In this document: piece by piece, positions 10,915 through 21,215 of the stretch
Layout of the letters: each line of letters begins with the position of its first letter
Numbering within the stretch: position 1 is the stretch's first letter
Assembly (NCBI GenBank): GCA_932521035.1
Contig: OW051494.1
Coordinates: 9,844,001-9,908,000, forward strand
Reading direction: 5' to 3'
From: Oscheius dolichura
Taxonomy: Eukaryota; Nematoda; Chromadorea; Rhabditida; Rhabditidae
Length of the DNA: 64,000 nucleotides
Translations under genes and position numbers: made by a program
Notes under the pieces: generated by a model
The model's database searches: none
Seen by the model: the letters and a program-made list of their open reading frames with translations, nothing else
What the model was told of the DNA's origin: nothing

Positions 10915-12238
10915 ATGATTCTTGCCTTCATTCCCGTACTTTTACTTCTCTATTCAACTTCATCTTGCCCTTTGAAGGTAAGGATCCCAAAGATAATGGG
11001 AAATGTTCGATCCAAACAGCAAATAATACGATATTCTGTTTAATTTTAATGAATAATACACTCAAAATGTCGAATTAAAAAGTTTAAAATGCTCCCATGA
11101 GTCCATTTTAACCAATAGAAGTTCAAATTATACTTCCGGCGCGCGGAGTGGACGGGGTTTTTGAATTTCCAGCAAAAATTTATATCTCCCGCCGTGAAAT
11201 GTGTAGCTCTAGAACCAGGATACCAGGGTACGGTATACCAAAATCTTAAAAACGGTTTCCAGAAAGAAACGGACGATCCCCACGTCTGCCACGAGCAACA
11301 TTTGGATCCTTGTCCCGAAGCGCCGGATACTAATCTCTTTATAAAGGTACTGTACCCGTTTATCTCCCAGGATCATTATTTGGCTACGTAGGAAGCATTT
11401 AGTGCTCAGAATTCCCTTTCAGAGCGCTATCCAGACATTAGACACCCTTCTGGACCCTCACCAGCCTTCTGACCCCATCCGGCCAAAAGATCTCGCCCAA
11501 CAAGTGGCTAAAATCATCTCCGAGACGGGAAAATCGCCGGAAATTGAGAAGAAAGTCGCAGATTTCCTCAATAAATCCGTCATCCCCGGGGTAAGACACC
11601 TTTTCTACCAAAACCTAAAAATTTGAACTCCAGGCCCCGAAAGAAGAGCTGATTCCCGCCGCGAAGGGTCATATCAGTACTTATTACTCGGTAGTGGATC
11701 CTGTCTACCTGGCCTGCCATAAAATGGATCCGAAAACATTTGGATTGAAAGTTTTCCACCTAGTAGATGAAATGGAATACAAAAATGCCGCACAACAGGG
11801 GAAAGAAGCCGTTTTGAGGAGAATTATTGACGAGTCAAGGACGAAAAAGAAGGGCAGAAGACAAGTTGAGGTAATTAACTCAATTTCTACCGTACTTTAT
11901 CGATTTACGGGGTTTTTGAACATTTTTGGTGCCTTCATCGTTCCCTTTTGATGTTCCCGTTATCCTGAGATCAAATTCCGAAAACTGCGGGCAACAGCCG
12001 CTTCCTTTCATAATACTGGCGCCGTTCGGGGTCCCGACGCGCTCTGCCAGCTGTTTTTATTCATCTGACAACTGCGACAAGCCAAAGACCATCATTACTC
12101 AAATTTCCAAACTCTAGACCGTAAAGCACTACGAAATTTCAGCTTGGACTGGCTCACAACATAATAAAAGAAGAATTTGACGCTGAAAATCCACCACCAG
12201 CTCAAAATCAAGACTACAATGTTACAAAAACTGAATAG
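10915..12238 (+). CDS. Secreted helical protein, nematode tandem family, member 4
   Basis: Exons 10915-10977, 11173-11346, 11423-11590, 11634-11870 and 12143-12238, 245 residues, all joins phase 0. The ATG immediately follows TTTCAG, a strong trans-splice acceptor candidate. The signal peptide is MILAFIPVLLLLYSTSS. The body has a Cys-containing segment (VCHEQHLDPCPEAPD) and the family-type helical segment FHLVDEMEYKNAAQQGKE followed by a basic stretch (TKKKGRRQ). The C-terminus is hydrophilic. No named domain is recognised; membership rests on exon layout, location and the helical segment. Confidence 0.7.
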
Positions 12239-12353
12239 ACAGTAAATTATTCTCTTTTATTCTTCGTTTTTACAGTTTTTCAACTTCAGCGGGAGCTAAA
12301 TGCACGGCAGTGACAAAAAATGGAGACGCGGGGGTCTTGAAGAGAATAGGAGG

Positions 12354-12515
12354 CTCGGTCGTCGATAATCCAATACCCCCTGCACCCGTAAAGTCTCGGC
12401 AAGACAAAGGTATAACTGCTACGCCAGTTTTGTAACAGTTTTGAATAAAGATGATTAAAATCTCGGTTCTCCTGCCGAGATTTTACGGGTGCAGGGATCC
12501 GACTATCGCTACCGA
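12354..12515. repeat. Hairpin MITE, copy 6
   Basis: Arms CCCTGCACCCGTAAAGTCTC and GAGATTTTACGGGTGCAGGG with the core TTTTGTAACAGTTTTGAATAAA. It has an extra short insertion (AAAATCTCGGTT) beside the right arm. Confidence 0.9.
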
Positions 12516-12812
12516 TCCGAACAAGATGGTGTTCCAAGGCCTGGGCAACTTTTGGATGGGAGAACGTCCTCCTGCAAATCCCCTCTCTGTTTACAACTTC
12601 CCGGGAGGAACTTTTCCAAGGCAATCCATTAGGAAACGTTTTAGAGATAACAAAAAGTCGAGAGGGGAGATGACCACCAGGCGGCTGGCAACTGCCGCCG
12701 TTTTACTCGCTTCCCTTCCAACTAACCGCACATCCCCATTCGATTTTCTCCACTCTCGAAATATTTAATTAATAGTCAAGCTAAATTTCATATTTTAAAG
12801 GTAAAAAACGAG

Positions 12813-13227
12813 ATGAAGTGCCTCTTTCCACTGCTCCTTACTGTATTCCTAGTTGTTATGGTAAAACGAATTTATGGCGAGGAATTGCCAATTGAAAAAG
12901 TTTTGGACGGTGTTACAAAGAAAGAGAGAATAGAGGTTTGCTTTTTCCCCTTTAAAAACCAACCGAACTTGTGATTAGGGCGCGCTTGTGGCAGGATCCT
13001 GTCTCTTACCGGGTTCTTCCATTTTTAACCCCGAATTACTAAAACTTCCGCTTTAGGAGGCTCGCCAATGGCTCAAAGACTTGTACGAATTTACTGAAAA
13101 GAAAGAACCAGCTGAAACCAGAGATAAGATGTTGAAAGGGCTGGCTCACTTGACGGAATCGCTTGAAACGCTTCAAGAGACCTATGAAGAAGATCTAAGA
13201 AGGAACAGAGCCAGACGACTTCAGTAA
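12813..13227 (+). CDS. Short secreted helical protein, tandem family, member 5
   Basis: Exons 12813-12935 and 13057-13227, 97 residues. The hydrophobic start MKCLFPLLLTVFLVVMVKRI is a signal peptide or anchor. The rest is charged and helical (WLKDLYEFTEKKEPAETRDK). The protein is much shorter than its neighbours and looks like a single repeat unit of the family. Its last about 135 coding bases and 3' flank (13092-13440) recur in inverted form at 16134-16482 as part of the rearranged region. Confidence 0.65.
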
Positions 13228-13440
13228 AAGAAGTTCACCCCGTTGTATATAGAAATTATGAGGATAGCAGATTAGGTTTCAGGGAAATAAACGCTTGTCA
13301 TCTCGTTTTAATGGAATTTTCGGCCTAGAGTACCAAAAGTACAAAAAAAGCCAATAAAAATGGAAAAATCATGAAAAATGGCGGAAAATAGAGCAAAAAC
13401 TGGAAGAAGCCGCTCTCTAGCAACCAATTTGAGCCAAAAT
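13092..13440 (+). repeat. Inverted-duplication arm 1a (pairs with 16134-16482)
   Basis: The sequence from within the last exon of the 12813 gene to GAGCCAAAAT is repeated as a near-exact reverse complement. For example, GGAAGAAGCCGCTCTCTAGC at about 13402 matches GCTAGAGAGCGGCTTCTTCC ending about 16172. Confidence 0.85.
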
Positions 13441-15562
13441 AGAGTAACAACAGGATGAATAAAACGCTAGACTATATGAGAAAAAAATCCTACAAGCTAC
13501 GATTGTGGTAAAATACGAACCTTTTAGAGAAACGTTTCAAATTCCATCCATCCGGAAAAAAAGAGCATATGTAGACCGTTAGAACTCGAAAAATAGCCAG
13601 GAAGGATATCAGGGCAACCAGAAAAACAACAATCATCGAGATGACGGGACAGAGAGGGAAATTAACGTCCAGCACTGAAAAAAAAAGATATAACATGGAT
13701 CTGAATAGTCAAGAAGAGCGCGGACAGGCTGCAGCATGGGCAGTTTTCAAAAATTACCATAACAGCCGGCTTATTTGGTTCAAAATCGCATTTTTTTTCT
13801 CCAACAAATGGGTATCCAACAAGGCTACCATAATTTGAATGAAAAGCGGCCATAAAACGCTTGGTCAGCTCTCCAGGACTGTTATAACATTAAAGAATTG
13901 GGGAAAAACCAACCCTTTAGGAATGATTGGCCAAATTATTCCTTCCAACTTGACAAAGAGAATAAAAATAGGCTGTAGTGGGACAGATAACCGAGAGACT
14001 GCGATAAAGACAGCTGTGGACTGGAGAGACGAGTAGTCTGAAAAATGGCCATTATCAACAGCTTTTTGGGAGAGGAAGAAGAACAAAATCATAGACTTCA
14101 GTGACCGTATCCACAAGAATCTTGGAAGGCCACTCCAGTCCTTTAAACCCTCTCCAAAAGTTGCCCAAGTTCCTTTCTCAGTATAGCGTTGGTATCGAAA
14201 AATGGCTCCGGAAGGGTCTCAAGTTGTGAAGACTTCTTGTGGATACGGTCACTGAATTCCATCCTAGAATTAAAAACCAACCTTTTGAAGTCAATAAATC
14301 CTAATCCTGGCCATTTAGCTGATCAAAATGGTCCAGAATCAAACGGCCTCCTCATTATTCAGCTATTTCTTCTTCATGGGCCTTGCTCACTCTAAAGACT
14401 GGCTAAAACATAACTTACATGACACTAGTCAAAGTAACCTACAAGTCCAGAACCAGAAATCAACAAAAGCAGCCAGTAAAGTCAGTAAGCCGTCGAAATT
14501 TGGTCAAGGATTAGTCAGCTTCAGTCATTTTCCGCCATTTGCTTGATTGTTTCGCTTTCCGGTTGAAATAGTCCATTGATCTTTCTTGTTACTGTACATT
14601 GGTTCCCTTTCAGCTCTTATGAATCCGCCCCTCTCGTTTGCTATCCTCTCCAGTCTCTAAAATCCAGTTACTTCGGAAAATCAGATGGAAATCAACCTCC
14701 TGGGTCCTCCATACACCACTGTCCATCCAATCTTCGAAGCTAGAGCGAGCTGATCCACTCCGCCATCATCAGAACCGATTCCTGAAAATAAAACAACCAA
14801 GCAAAGTAGAAAATTTCAAAAATAGTGTAAAAATCGGTTTAAAATTCAATTTTAGCCAAATGATTCCCTCCCGTTGGTTTTCAAGCTCTTCCAGCCTTCC
14901 CTTCACGATGTCCGGGCCCATCAGCGCTGTACCAAACACCGCTGTGGACGCTGAAGAAGCCCGGGACACCAGGAAGACTGGGCAGGACACCGCTCACTAT
15001 GGAGGGCTGTAGGAGTGGCGGATTCACTCGGCTACGTGTCCCTTTTTGCCGGCTCTAGTCCCATTTTAGTCAAAAGTAAGGTTAGCCAGTGGCTATGGTA
15101 GAAAATAGAAAAAAACAACCTGGCGGGAGAGGTTGTAGAAGCCGGCCGCTGAAGAAGAAGAAAGAAGCGAGAATGACCAGAATGGCAAAAAAAAATGACC
15201 AAAAGCTGTCGAGTTTGTCGACAGAAATTTGACGGGATTCTTGCCAAGCGGTCAAATTGAAATGGAAATGGTCAGAATGAAGTGGCGAAGAAAATAGAAG
15301 CGAAACATCCAGTAAAAACTGGGTAAAATCCTGTTAATTTTGCCACTTTCTCGGCTTTTCCCTATGCGGTTCATTCAGTTCAGTGGCAGTCCCTTGTGCG
15401 GCCGTGATGTCTTCAGCTGCAAAAGCCCAAATCGTCCTTCAAGACCGTATCCGCAAGTCCATTTGCGGCGCTGAAGACGTTCTCATCTCTCTGGCGAAGA
15501 TGGCCGAGGCCGAGGCGAAATTCGACACGGAGCAGCTGCGCTCCTTCACCGGAGAAGAAGAG
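13440..15562 (+). repeat. Left arm of a large inverted duplication
   Basis: Positions here and at 17953-19685 are reverse complements with near-identity. Open reading frames on the two arms have identical translations. The coordinate sums are constant: 33515 for the inner part and 33126 for the outer part. The 389-bp difference is a segment at about 14198-14586 that only this arm has. The arm also encodes hydrophobic exon-like pieces (for example ISMIVVFLVALISFLAIFRV on the minus strand) that look like serpentine-receptor remnants. I cannot assemble an intact receptor. Confidence 0.9.
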
Positions 15563-15955
15563 AGCCAGGAGGAGACGCTGGACGGCGCCTCGACTCAGAA
15601 GAACTACTCCTCGTCGTCTAGTTCGAAAAAGTCGATGAACTACTCCTCGTCCAGTTCGAAAAAGTCGGCCAAGAACAAGAAGGACAAGGCCAAGAAGTTC
15701 AACACCAAGAGCAAGAGCAAGAGCCGCTCCTCAAGCAGGAAAGGCGACGACCGGGTGATGATTAGTCCACCCAAGGAGATGGAAGGAGGAGGAGCTCCGG
15801 TCGACGGTGGAATCATGGTTCACTTTACCCTGAACCTTCGCAATCCCCACCAGGAGAAGAAGACCATTGACTTCCGCCTCGACTGCGTCGACTACAAGCC
15901 GGTTAAGGCCCGCATCGATGGGCAGTGGAAGGATGTTCGCCCGGCCAAGAAATAG
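15407..15955 (+). CDS. Ser/Lys-rich protein with conserved C-terminal beta-like segment
   Basis: Single exon, 182 residues from ATG 15407; an in-frame ATG at 15383 adds eight residues. The N-terminus is helical (QDRIRKSICGAEDVLISLAK). The centre is low-complexity with runs such as SSSSSSKKSMNYSSSSSKK and SKSKSRSSSRK. The C-terminus reads GGIMVHFTLNLRNPHQEKKT and DFRLDCVDYKPVKARIDG. There is no signal peptide, so it is probably intracellular and basic. I do not recognise the family. Its first 49 codons are duplicated in inverted orientation at 17959-18108. Confidence 0.7.
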   Translation: MSSAAKAQIVLQDRIRKSICGAEDVLISLAKMAEAEAKFDTEQLRSFTGEEESQEETLDGASTQKNYSSSSSSKKSMNYSSSSSKKSAKNKKDKAKKFNTKSKSKSRSSSRKGDDRVMISPPKEMEGGGAPVDGGIMVHFTLNLRNPHQEKKTIDFRLDCVDYKPVKARIDGQWKDVRPAKK

Positions 15956-16133
15956 ATCTTCTGCTTCTTTAGTAATAGACAAGAGATGTCAATGAGAATA
16001 AACGGCATTTGACATGGTAGAAAATTTTGTTTCCGTTATAGTCTAGCAGCGGAAAGAGCCACAGTTAGACAGCGCAGCCGGTACAATTCAAAAAATAGGC
16101 GAAAATGGTTAAACTATAAAATTTCAGGCCATT

Positions 16134-16482
16134 TTTTTGGCTCAAATTGGTTGCTAGAGAGCGGCTTCTTCCAGTTTTTGCTCTATTTTCCGCCATTTTT
16201 CATGATTTTTCCATTTTTATTGGCTTTTTTTGTACTTTTGGTACTCTAGGCCGAAAATTCCATTAAAACGAGATGACAAGCGTTTATTTCTCTGAAACCT
16301 AATCTGCTATCCTCATAATTTCTATATACAACGGGGTGAACTTCTTTTACTGAAGTCGTCTGGCTCTTTTCCTTCTTAAATCTTCTTCATAGGTCTCTTG
16401 AAGCGTTTCAAGCGATTCCGTCAAGTGAGCCAGCCCTTTCAACATCTTATCTCTGGTTTCAGCTGGTTCTTTCCGTGAGGAC
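16134..16482 (-). repeat. Inverted-duplication arm 1b
   Basis: Reverse complement of 13092-13440, including a 3' fragment of the 12813 gene. The match ends at about 16482, where the flank changes to unrelated sequence. The rest of 15956-16805 shows no gene. Confidence 0.85.
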
Positions 16483-16805
16483 ATTTGTCACAACAGAGAG
16501 AGGGAGAGACGGGGGAAGACAGCCAGGGGTCGCGGCCCATCGTAAACCAGCGTAGAACACAGGCGCGAACCCAGATTTCCCTAATATTCTTGGGATTACC
16601 GTATTTTTAGCCGCCAAAGTCACCACAACCCATCTGGCGCTCTGTAGCTCCATAAAATCCCAGTTTTTCCACTCCCAATCAAATTTTTATGACATCCCAA
16701 AATGTAAAACAATGTACAGTAAAAAACTACTCCCAATTCTAGCCAAAAATCACTGAATTATCCAATTTTTGAAAGCTCTTGGTCAATAAAACTCTTCTAC
16801 CCGTG

Positions 16806-17781
16806 CTACAGTAACAAAATACCCAAATGAATAGGCAAGAATACAGCGAGACTTCTTCCGGGGGAAGAAGACAGTTCGAAATGTTTTGGCTCTTCGATAA
16901 CCACTGAAATATGCTCTTCTTTTTTGATAAAATAGAAAATAACCTGGATCACTGCAAGTAGACCCCGTAAAGCCCTCAAAACAGGCGCATATTTCCTCTT
17001 CCGTCATGTAGAGACCGTCAATACGGCTTTGGCATTCTCCCTGGCCATTACAGCGCTCCAATTCGAGGCACTGGGGAAAATCAGGGACCTAGAAGTGTTC
17101 TTTGCTTCAAGGAAAAACTCGGTACCCGATAATCGGTCTCAATGCTCCCGGTCTCAATCCTCCCGGTCTCAATGCTCCCGGTCTCAATGCTCCCGGTCTC
17201 AATCCTCCCGGTCTCAATGCTCCCGGTCTCAATGCTCCCGGTCTCAATGCCCCCCGGTCTCAATGCTCCCAGTCTAAATGCTCCCGGTCTCAATGCTCCC
17301 GGAATCAATGCTCCCGGAATCAATGACCCCGGTCTCAATTTTGAACTCTTCATCATCCTCCGGATCTTGTTTCGATTCTTCGGAGCCCAAAGTTTCAGCA
17401 TCAATAAATACAAGAAAGCTCGGCGCTCTTCATCAGTTTCAGCTTTTCTTATTTTCACAGCCAGAGATTTCGCAATTGGGTGACGGTCATGCATTTTATT
17501 CAGGTACGCAAGAATTTTCTGAAGGATTCCTGGAATTTTAAGCTAATTTTGAAGGTAAATACCTCAATCATGGTATCATAGTCTGCCTTGGAGAGTGCTG
17601 GCGTGGTATCTATGGGCTCAAACTGAAAATTTAGCATTTTCTGACCATTTTAGGGGTCTTGAGGTCGGTTTTAACCTCTTTAGAACGGTAAAAAACCTAC
17701 TTTCTGGAGAGGAGGCGCCTCCCTGACTCCGTGACAGAAACATAAACAACTAGCTAAGAATAGTAGGGAAATTAACCGCAT
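16806..17781 (-). CDS. Chimeric secreted protein: helical-family N-terminus, pentapeptide repeats, EGF domain
   Basis: Exons 17781-17701, 17626-17567, 17518-17126, 17088-16944 and 16903-16806, 258 residues with every join in phase. The signal peptide is MRLISLLFLASCLCFCHG. Residues 28 to about 90 closely match the 20829 gene (FEPIDTTPALSKADYDTMIE; KTDEERRA-like). The next exon runs into a minisatellite coding (L/I)RPGA-like and then IETGS pentapeptides. A separate exon gives an EGF-like domain (CNGQGEC, then CACFEGFTGSTC). The C-terminus SLAVFLPIHLGILLL is hydrophobic, consistent with a GPI or membrane anchor. The 5' half lies in an inverted duplication of the 20829 gene, so a rearrangement probably created the fusion. 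Confidence 0.65.
17140..17340. repeat. 15-bp coding minisatellite
   Basis: About 13 units of GCTCCCGGTCTCAAT, with CCTCCCGG and GGAATC variants. Being 15 bp, it keeps frame on the minus strand and encodes pentapeptides. One unit with a longer C run shifts the reading from PGALR-type to IETGS-type repeats. Confidence 0.9.
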
Positions 17782-17964
17782 TCTGAAATAAATTGGTCTG
17801 CTTTGAGTTCAAAAAGGGATGGAAAACAAAAGGTCGTGTTTATCTCAAGAATTCGGGGGAGAAAACAACGTGGCATAGCTTTTTATTGCTGTGGTTTTTC
17901 TGGACCAGAGAGAAGAGAGAGCGGCTGGAGGAACAGCTGCTTTGACCGAAATTGCCATTCATCC
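17395..17964 (-). repeat. Inverted-dupl. arm 2a (pairs with 20646-21215)
   Basis: Reverse complement of 20646-21215 with constant coordinate sum 38610. It covers exons 1-3 of the chimeric gene and its upstream flank, with small differences. Confidence 0.85.
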
Positions 17965-19685
17965 GGTGAAGGAGCGCAGCTGCTCCGTGTCGAATTTCGC
18001 CTCGGCCTCGGCCATCTTCGCCAGAGAGATGAGAACGTCTTCAGCGCCGCAAATGGACTTGCGGATACGGTCTTGAAGGACGATTTGGGCTTTTGCAGCT
18101 GAAGACATCACGGCCGCACAAGGGACTGCCACTGAACTGAATGAACCGCATAGGGAAAAGCCGAGAAAGTGGCAAAATTAACAGGATTTTACCCAGTTTT
18201 TACTGGATGTTTCGCTTCTATTTTCTTCGCCACTTCATTCTGACCATTTCCATTTCAATTTGACCGCTTGGCAAGAATCCCGTCAAATTTCTGTCGACAA
18301 ACTCGACAGCTTTTGGTCATTTTTTTTTGCCATTCTGGTCATTCTCGCTTCTTTCTTCTTCTTCAGCGGCCGGCTTCTACAACCTCTCCCGCCAGGTTGT
18401 TTTTTTCTATTTTCTACCATAGCCACTGGCTAACCTTACTTTTGACTAAAATGGGACTAGAGCCGGCAAAAAGGGACACGTAGCCGAGTGAATCCGCCAC
18501 TCCTACAGCCCTCCATAGTGAGCGGTGTCCTGCCCAGTCTTCCTGGTGTCCCGGGCTTCTTCAGCGTCCACAGCGGTGTTTGGTACAGCGCTGATGGGCC
18601 CGGACATCGTGAAGGGAAGGCTGGAAGAGCTTGAAAACCAACGGGAGGGAATCATTTGGCTAAAATTGAATTTTAAACCGATTTTTACACTATTTTTGAA
18701 ATTTTCTACTTTGCTTGGTTGTTTTATTTTCAGGAATCGGTTCTGATGATGGCGGAGTGGATCAGCTCGCTCTAGCTTCGAAGATTGGATGGACAGTGGT
18801 GTATGGAGGACCCAGGAGGTTGATTTCCATCTGATTTTCCGAAGTAACTGGATTTTAGAGACTGGAGAGGATAGCAAACGAGAGGGGCGGATTCATAAGA
18901 GCTGAAAGGGAACCAATGTACAGTAACAAGATACCAACGCTATACTGAGAAAGGAACTTGGGCAACTTTTGGAGAGGGTTTAAAGGACTGGAGTGGCCTT
19001 CCAAGATTCTTGTGGATACGGTCACTGAAGTCTATGATTTTGTTCTTCTTCCTCTCCCAAAAAGCTGTTGATAATGGCCATTTTTCAGACTACTCGTCTC
19101 TCCAGTCCACAGCTGTCTTTATCGCAGTCTCTCGGTTATCTGTCCCACTACAGCCTATTTTTATTCTCTTTGTCAAGTTGGAAGGAATAATTTGGCCAAT
19201 CATTCCTAAAGGGTTGGTTTTTCCCCAATTCTTTAATGTTATAACAGTCCTGGAGAGCTGACCAAGCGTTTTATGGCCGCTTTTCATTCAAATTATGGTA
19301 GCCTTGTTGGATACCCATTTGTTGGAGAAAAAAAATGCGATTTTGAACCAAATAAGCCGGCTGTTATGGTAATTTTTGAAAACTGCCCATGCTGCAGCCT
19401 GTCCGCGCTCTTCTTGACTATTCAGATCCATGTTATATCTTTTTTTTTCAGTGCTGGACGTTAATTTCCCTCTCTGTCCCGTCATCTCGATGATTGTTGT
19501 TTTTCTGGTTGCCCTGATATCCTTCCTGGCTATTTTTCGAGTTCTAACGGTCTACATATGCTCTTTTTTTCCGGATGGATGGAATTTGAAACGTTTCTCT
19601 AAAAGGTTCGTATTTTACCACAATCGTAGCTTGTAGGATTTTTTTCTCATATAGTCTAGCGTTTTATTCATCCTGTTGTTACTCT
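17953..19685 (-). repeat. Right arm of the large inverted duplication
   Basis: Reverse complement of 13440-15562, lacking the 389-bp segment. The outer junction is at about 19685, next to CTGTTGTTACTCT. The inner junction is in the 49th codon region of the 15407-gene copy. 19686-20250 contains only weak hydrophobic open frames. Confidence 0.9.
17959..18108 (-). pseudogene. Truncated inverted copy of the 15407 gene
   Basis: Codons 1-49 of the Ser/Lys-rich gene are identical in frame. At the duplication junction the frame meets TGA directly after SFTG. The low-complexity and C-terminal parts are missing. Confidence 0.8.
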
Positions 19686-20269
19686 ATAACTCGAAAATTC
19701 TGCCTAAAAGATCGCACCACGTTTTTTATGGCTCCTTTCTCACTTTCAACTATCGTGTAACGGCTATTTTTCAGGCTGTTTTCGCTCTGGTCAGTGGTTA
19801 TATTGGTTCACGAAGACTATTGGGACCTATGTTTTCTCTCTGTCCCGTCATTCTACTGGTTCTCCTGGTTACCCATTTGCTTTCTTTTGATGCCGAGTAT
19901 TCTACTCAGGTTTGTTACAGTTTCTTTTTTTCCAGTAGAGAACTAAAAACGACCAGAAACCATTCCTCTGGTTCTCCTGGTCATTGCCACATGGCCTTTT
20001 CTTGGAGTGCCTTCCCTCTCAAATCTCTACTTTCAATGGCCAATATTCTTCTTTTCACGTGTCTTCCTCGTCTCTTCTCGTCCATGTGGCCGCTCACCAT
20101 CTCCTGTCCAGCGTCTTCTCCTCCTCTGGCCTTTTTCTCGTTTTCTTTGGGACGTACCACAGGCGTAAAAGCCCTGTTGGTGCGCCACTGTGTTGTTGTT
20201 CTTGTTTGATGCCACCTGGCTCGGGATAAGGAGATCTCTTCCCGCCGCGCGTCTCGTCAGTCTGGCCGC

Positions 20270-20455
20270 TTTACTCGGCTACGTGTCCGTTTTTGCCGGC
20301 TCTAGTCCCATTTTTTTTAATCAAAAATTGGGTTAGTCAGTGGCTATGGTAGAAAATAGAAAAAAACAACCTGGCGGGAGAGGTTGTAGAAGCCGGCCGC
20401 TGAAGAAGAAGAAACAAGCGAGAATGACCAGAATGGCAAAAAAAATGACCAAGAA
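20270..20455 (+). repeat. Third, direct copy of part of the inverted-duplication arm
   Basis: Matches 15035-15215 in the same orientation (CGGCTACGTGTCC through GGCGGGAGAGGTTGTAGAAG to CGCTGAAGAAGAAG). It differs by short indels. Confidence 0.8.
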
Positions 20456-20645
20456 ACTAGTCCAATCAGAGATTTTTGCTCCGGCGCGCCTGCCAAAGTC
20501 AATGGTGACCTCCTTTTTGATAGACTTCTAGGATTTCTCCGTTTTGATCCCGCCTGAACCCTCCATATGCCTGTGAGTTTGGTAAAGAACATGAAGAAAA
20601 GGCATTTGACCATTTATTTGCCTGTTGTCTGGGTGCAACGCCTCG

Positions 20646-21215
20646 TGATGAATGGCAATTCCGGTCAAAGCAGCTGTTCCTCCAGCCACTCTCTCTTCTC
20701 TCTGGTCCAGAAAAACCACAGCAATAAAAAGCTATGTCACGTTGTTTTCTCCCCCGAATTCTTGAGATAAACACGACCTTTTGTTTTCCATCCCTTTTTG
20801 AACTCAAAGCAGACCAATTTATTTCAGAATGCGGTTAATTTCCCTACTATTCTTAGCTAGTTGTTTATGTTTCTGTCACGGAGTCAGGGAGGCGCCTCCT
20901 CTCCAGAAAGTAGGTTTTTTACCGTTCTAAAGAGGTTAAAACCGACCTCAAGACCCCTAAAATGGTCAGAAAATGCTAAATTTTCAGTTTGAGCCCATAG
21001 ATACCACGCCAGCACTCTCCAAGGCAGAATATAATACCATGATTGAGGTATTTACCTACAAAATTAGCTTAAAATTCCAGGAATCCTTCAGAAAATTCTT
21101 GCGTACCTGAATAAAATGCATGACCGTCATCCAAATGTGACGAAATCTCTGGCTGTGGAAATAGGAAAAGCTGCCGCCAATTTTTCGAAAACTGATGAAG
21201 AGCGCCGAGCTTCCT
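20646..21215 (+). repeat. Inverted-duplication arm 2b
   Basis: Partner of 17395-17964. It contains the upstream flank and the first three exons of the gene at 20829. Confidence 0.85.

Noticed and set aside
14769-14990. Hydrophobic open frames in both arms of the big inverted duplication, considered as a chemoreceptor gene
   Set aside because: Pieces look like serpentine-receptor exons, but I could not join them in phase or find a start, so no gene is called.
17029-17541. Several plus-strand open frames through the 15-bp repeat (Ser/Arg/Gln- or Pro/Gly/Leu-rich)
   Set aside because: They are frame shadows of the minisatellite. The minus-strand model has splice sites, a signal peptide and an EGF domain.
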